Positions 63,138 to 64,000 of a DNA stretch of 64,000 bases are shown here, piece by piece. This DNA comes from Ktedonobacter robiniae (GTDB lineage: Bacteria; Chloroflexota; Ktedonobacteria; Ktedonobacterales; Ktedonobacteraceae). The DNA lies in assembly GCF_016587375.1 (NCBI RefSeq), contig NZ_BNJG01000001.1, positions 1,612,001 to 1,676,000 of the forward strand, written 5' to 3'. Positions within the stretch are counted from its first letter, which is position 1. Every line of letters begins with the position of its first letter. Below the pieces are notes generated by a model. It searched no databases. It was given only the letters and a program-made list of their open reading frames with translations, and was not told where the DNA came from. A program made the translations under genes and the position numbers.

Positions 63138-64000
63138 CTACTTGAGGCTTTCCAGATAAGCCACCAGCGCTGGCAGATCCGACTTATCGACGTTAACCGA
63201 CATATCGTTGCCAGGTTTGACTTTCTGGGGATCAGAGATCCACTTCGCCAGGTTACAGTTGCTGAGATCGCCACCAGGATTACAATCCTGCTGGTTGTAG
63301 TCCAGCACACCGCCAGCGATCAGGTGACGGCTACCGAAGTGCGTCAAGTTTGGACCAATCAGACAACCATTATCCTTTGTGGGATCGTCACAGCGCCCAG
63401 CAGGGTTGGGGTCCTGCAGGTAAGGTGTGCTCTGACTGACACCAACGATACCATGGCAGGTGGTGCACTGGTTCTTAAAGACCTCCTGGCCTTTCGCCTC
63501 CAGGCTACCAGGAGCAGGAACGGCGGCCGCCTGCTGCTGCAACTGTGCCCATGAGAGGAAGTCGTTGTTGTCATGCGTGACTTTAACATCAAAGCGCATG
63601 TTCGCGTGCTGCGTTCCGCAGTACTCAGCACAGATACCCACATAGGTCTTATCCGCCGTATCCGCGCTAAACCACTTCTCGTTATCGTGGCCGGGGATGA
63701 CGTCGGTCTTACCAGTCAGCGCTGGCACCCAGAAGCTGTGGATAACGTTGTTTGAGTACAACTTCACATGCACATTGGTATGGGGCGGAATCACCAATGT
63801 ATCCGCGGTGGTCATCTTATACTCTGGATAGTAGAATTCCCACCACCACTGGTGTCCATACGCCGTCACCTCAATTGTTTTGTTACTATTGGCTGGTGGC
63901 GTGGCGACGTCGAAAATACCCTTGATGGTAACACTCAACACCGCCAGCAAGACAACCGCTGGAATAATAGTCCAGATCAATTCGACGGTAGTATTACCGT
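63138..64000 (-). CDS. coxB: Cytochrome c oxidase subunit II with fused cytochrome c domain (5' end outside window)
   Basis: The frame is open through the right edge of the window (VELIWTIIPAVVLLAVLSVTIKG), so the first TM helix and start lie beyond 64000. The CuA domain is intact: HQWWWEFYYPEY, HSFWVPALTGKTDVIPG, and the ligand set CAEYCGTQHANM. The C-terminal ~100 residues add a cytochrome c domain (NQCTTCHGIVG with CXXCH), so this is a caa3-type oxidase. The CXXCH needs the Ccm proteins encoded at 46.7-54 kb. Confidence 0.96.
   Translation of the reverse strand, partial: GNTTVELIWTIIPAVVLLAVLSVTIKGIFDVATPPANSNKTIEVTAYGHQWWWEFYYPEYKMTTADTLVIPPHTNVHVKLYSNNVIHSFWVPALTGKTDVIPGHDNEKWFSADTADKTYVGICAEYCGTQHANMRFDVKVTHDNNDFLSWAQLQQQAAAVPAPGSLEAKGQEVFKNQCTTCHGIVGVSQSTPYLQDPNPAGRCDDPTKDNGCLIGPNLTHFGSRHLIAGGVLDYNQQDCNPGGDLSNCNLAKWISDPQKVKPGNDMSVNVDKSDLPALVAYLESLK

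Overview
The window looks like the chromosome of an aerobic, GC-moderate bacterium. My best guess is Chloroflexota, class Ktedonobacteria. The grounds are a caa3-type cytochrome oxidase cluster, a complete System I cytochrome c maturation operon whose CcmE has a Cys haem-ligand motif, several zinc-ribbon membrane proteins with BACON/Ig-like repeats, and a T-box-controlled pheST operon. This is inference from family resemblance; no 16S or marker gene is present.

Layout. (1) 1-2.6 kb: chromosomal genes, namely the end of a membrane protein, a UbiA prenyltransferase and an O-methyltransferase-like protein. (2) 2.7-3.45 kb: a Fic/Doc toxin with a tiny downstream ORF, lying between two near-identical tRNA-type terminator hairpins. 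(3) 3480-23007: a 19.5-kb integrative element inserted in the 3' end of a tRNA-Pro(GGG) gene. It is bounded by a 37-bp direct repeat, with a shared 27-bp motif just inside each end. Its left third is AT-rich and carries a defence-like set: two McrA-like HNH proteins and a HEPN-motif protein. It also carries a GntR regulator and an HTH-GNAT fusion. From 10.07 kb a single rightward operon of about 20 mostly very small genes runs to rep-xis-int at 17.8-20.5 kb. It includes a Spo11/Toprim-like protein, a muramidase-like protein, a third HNH protein and several zinc-finger and small membrane proteins. A GC-rich, strongly folded ~400-nt segment precedes rep. An overlapping gene pair, an unknown protein plus an XRE-ImmA/IrrE metalloprotease, lies between int and the right end. 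I found no FtsK/TraB or VirB4/VirD4 motor.

(4) 23-30.8 kb: tRNA-Pro, an ABC-2 exporter, a divergent ABC-LytTR fusion regulator with 21-bp-phased repeats in its promoter, then T-box-pheS-pheT. (5) 31-46 kb: two paralogous zinc-ribbon/TM/BACON-repeat proteins (the second split by a frameshift at a G-run), a ferredoxin, an SDR, proline dehydrogenase, an NlpC/P60 plus beta-lactamase-like pair without signal peptides, a gamma-carbonic anhydrase-like protein, a ThiO-like oxidase and a DUF4097-like protein. (6) 46-55.3 kb: the ccm operon on the minus strand, headed by a TlpA/ResA thioredoxin and a CopD-like protein. (7) 55.5-59.3 kb: a DJ-1/PfpI protein, a receiver protein with two C-terminal TM helices, and a histidine kinase-receiver-winged helix fusion with a degenerate receiver. 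(8) 59.5-64 kb: a zinc-ribbon TM protein and the cytochrome c oxidase operon (coxB-ctaD-ctaF-ctaE).

How the parts work together. The GntR protein has two candidate operators with identical geometry, one overlapping its own -10 and one overlapping the -10 of the long element operon, so it is probably the switch that keeps excision and replication genes off. The TlpA and Ccm proteins would supply reduced haem-binding Cys pairs and haem to the cytochrome c domain of CoxB encoded at the right edge. Chromosomal transcription units typically end in unusually long perfect inverted repeats (24-40 bp stems); the element has only ordinary short terminators.
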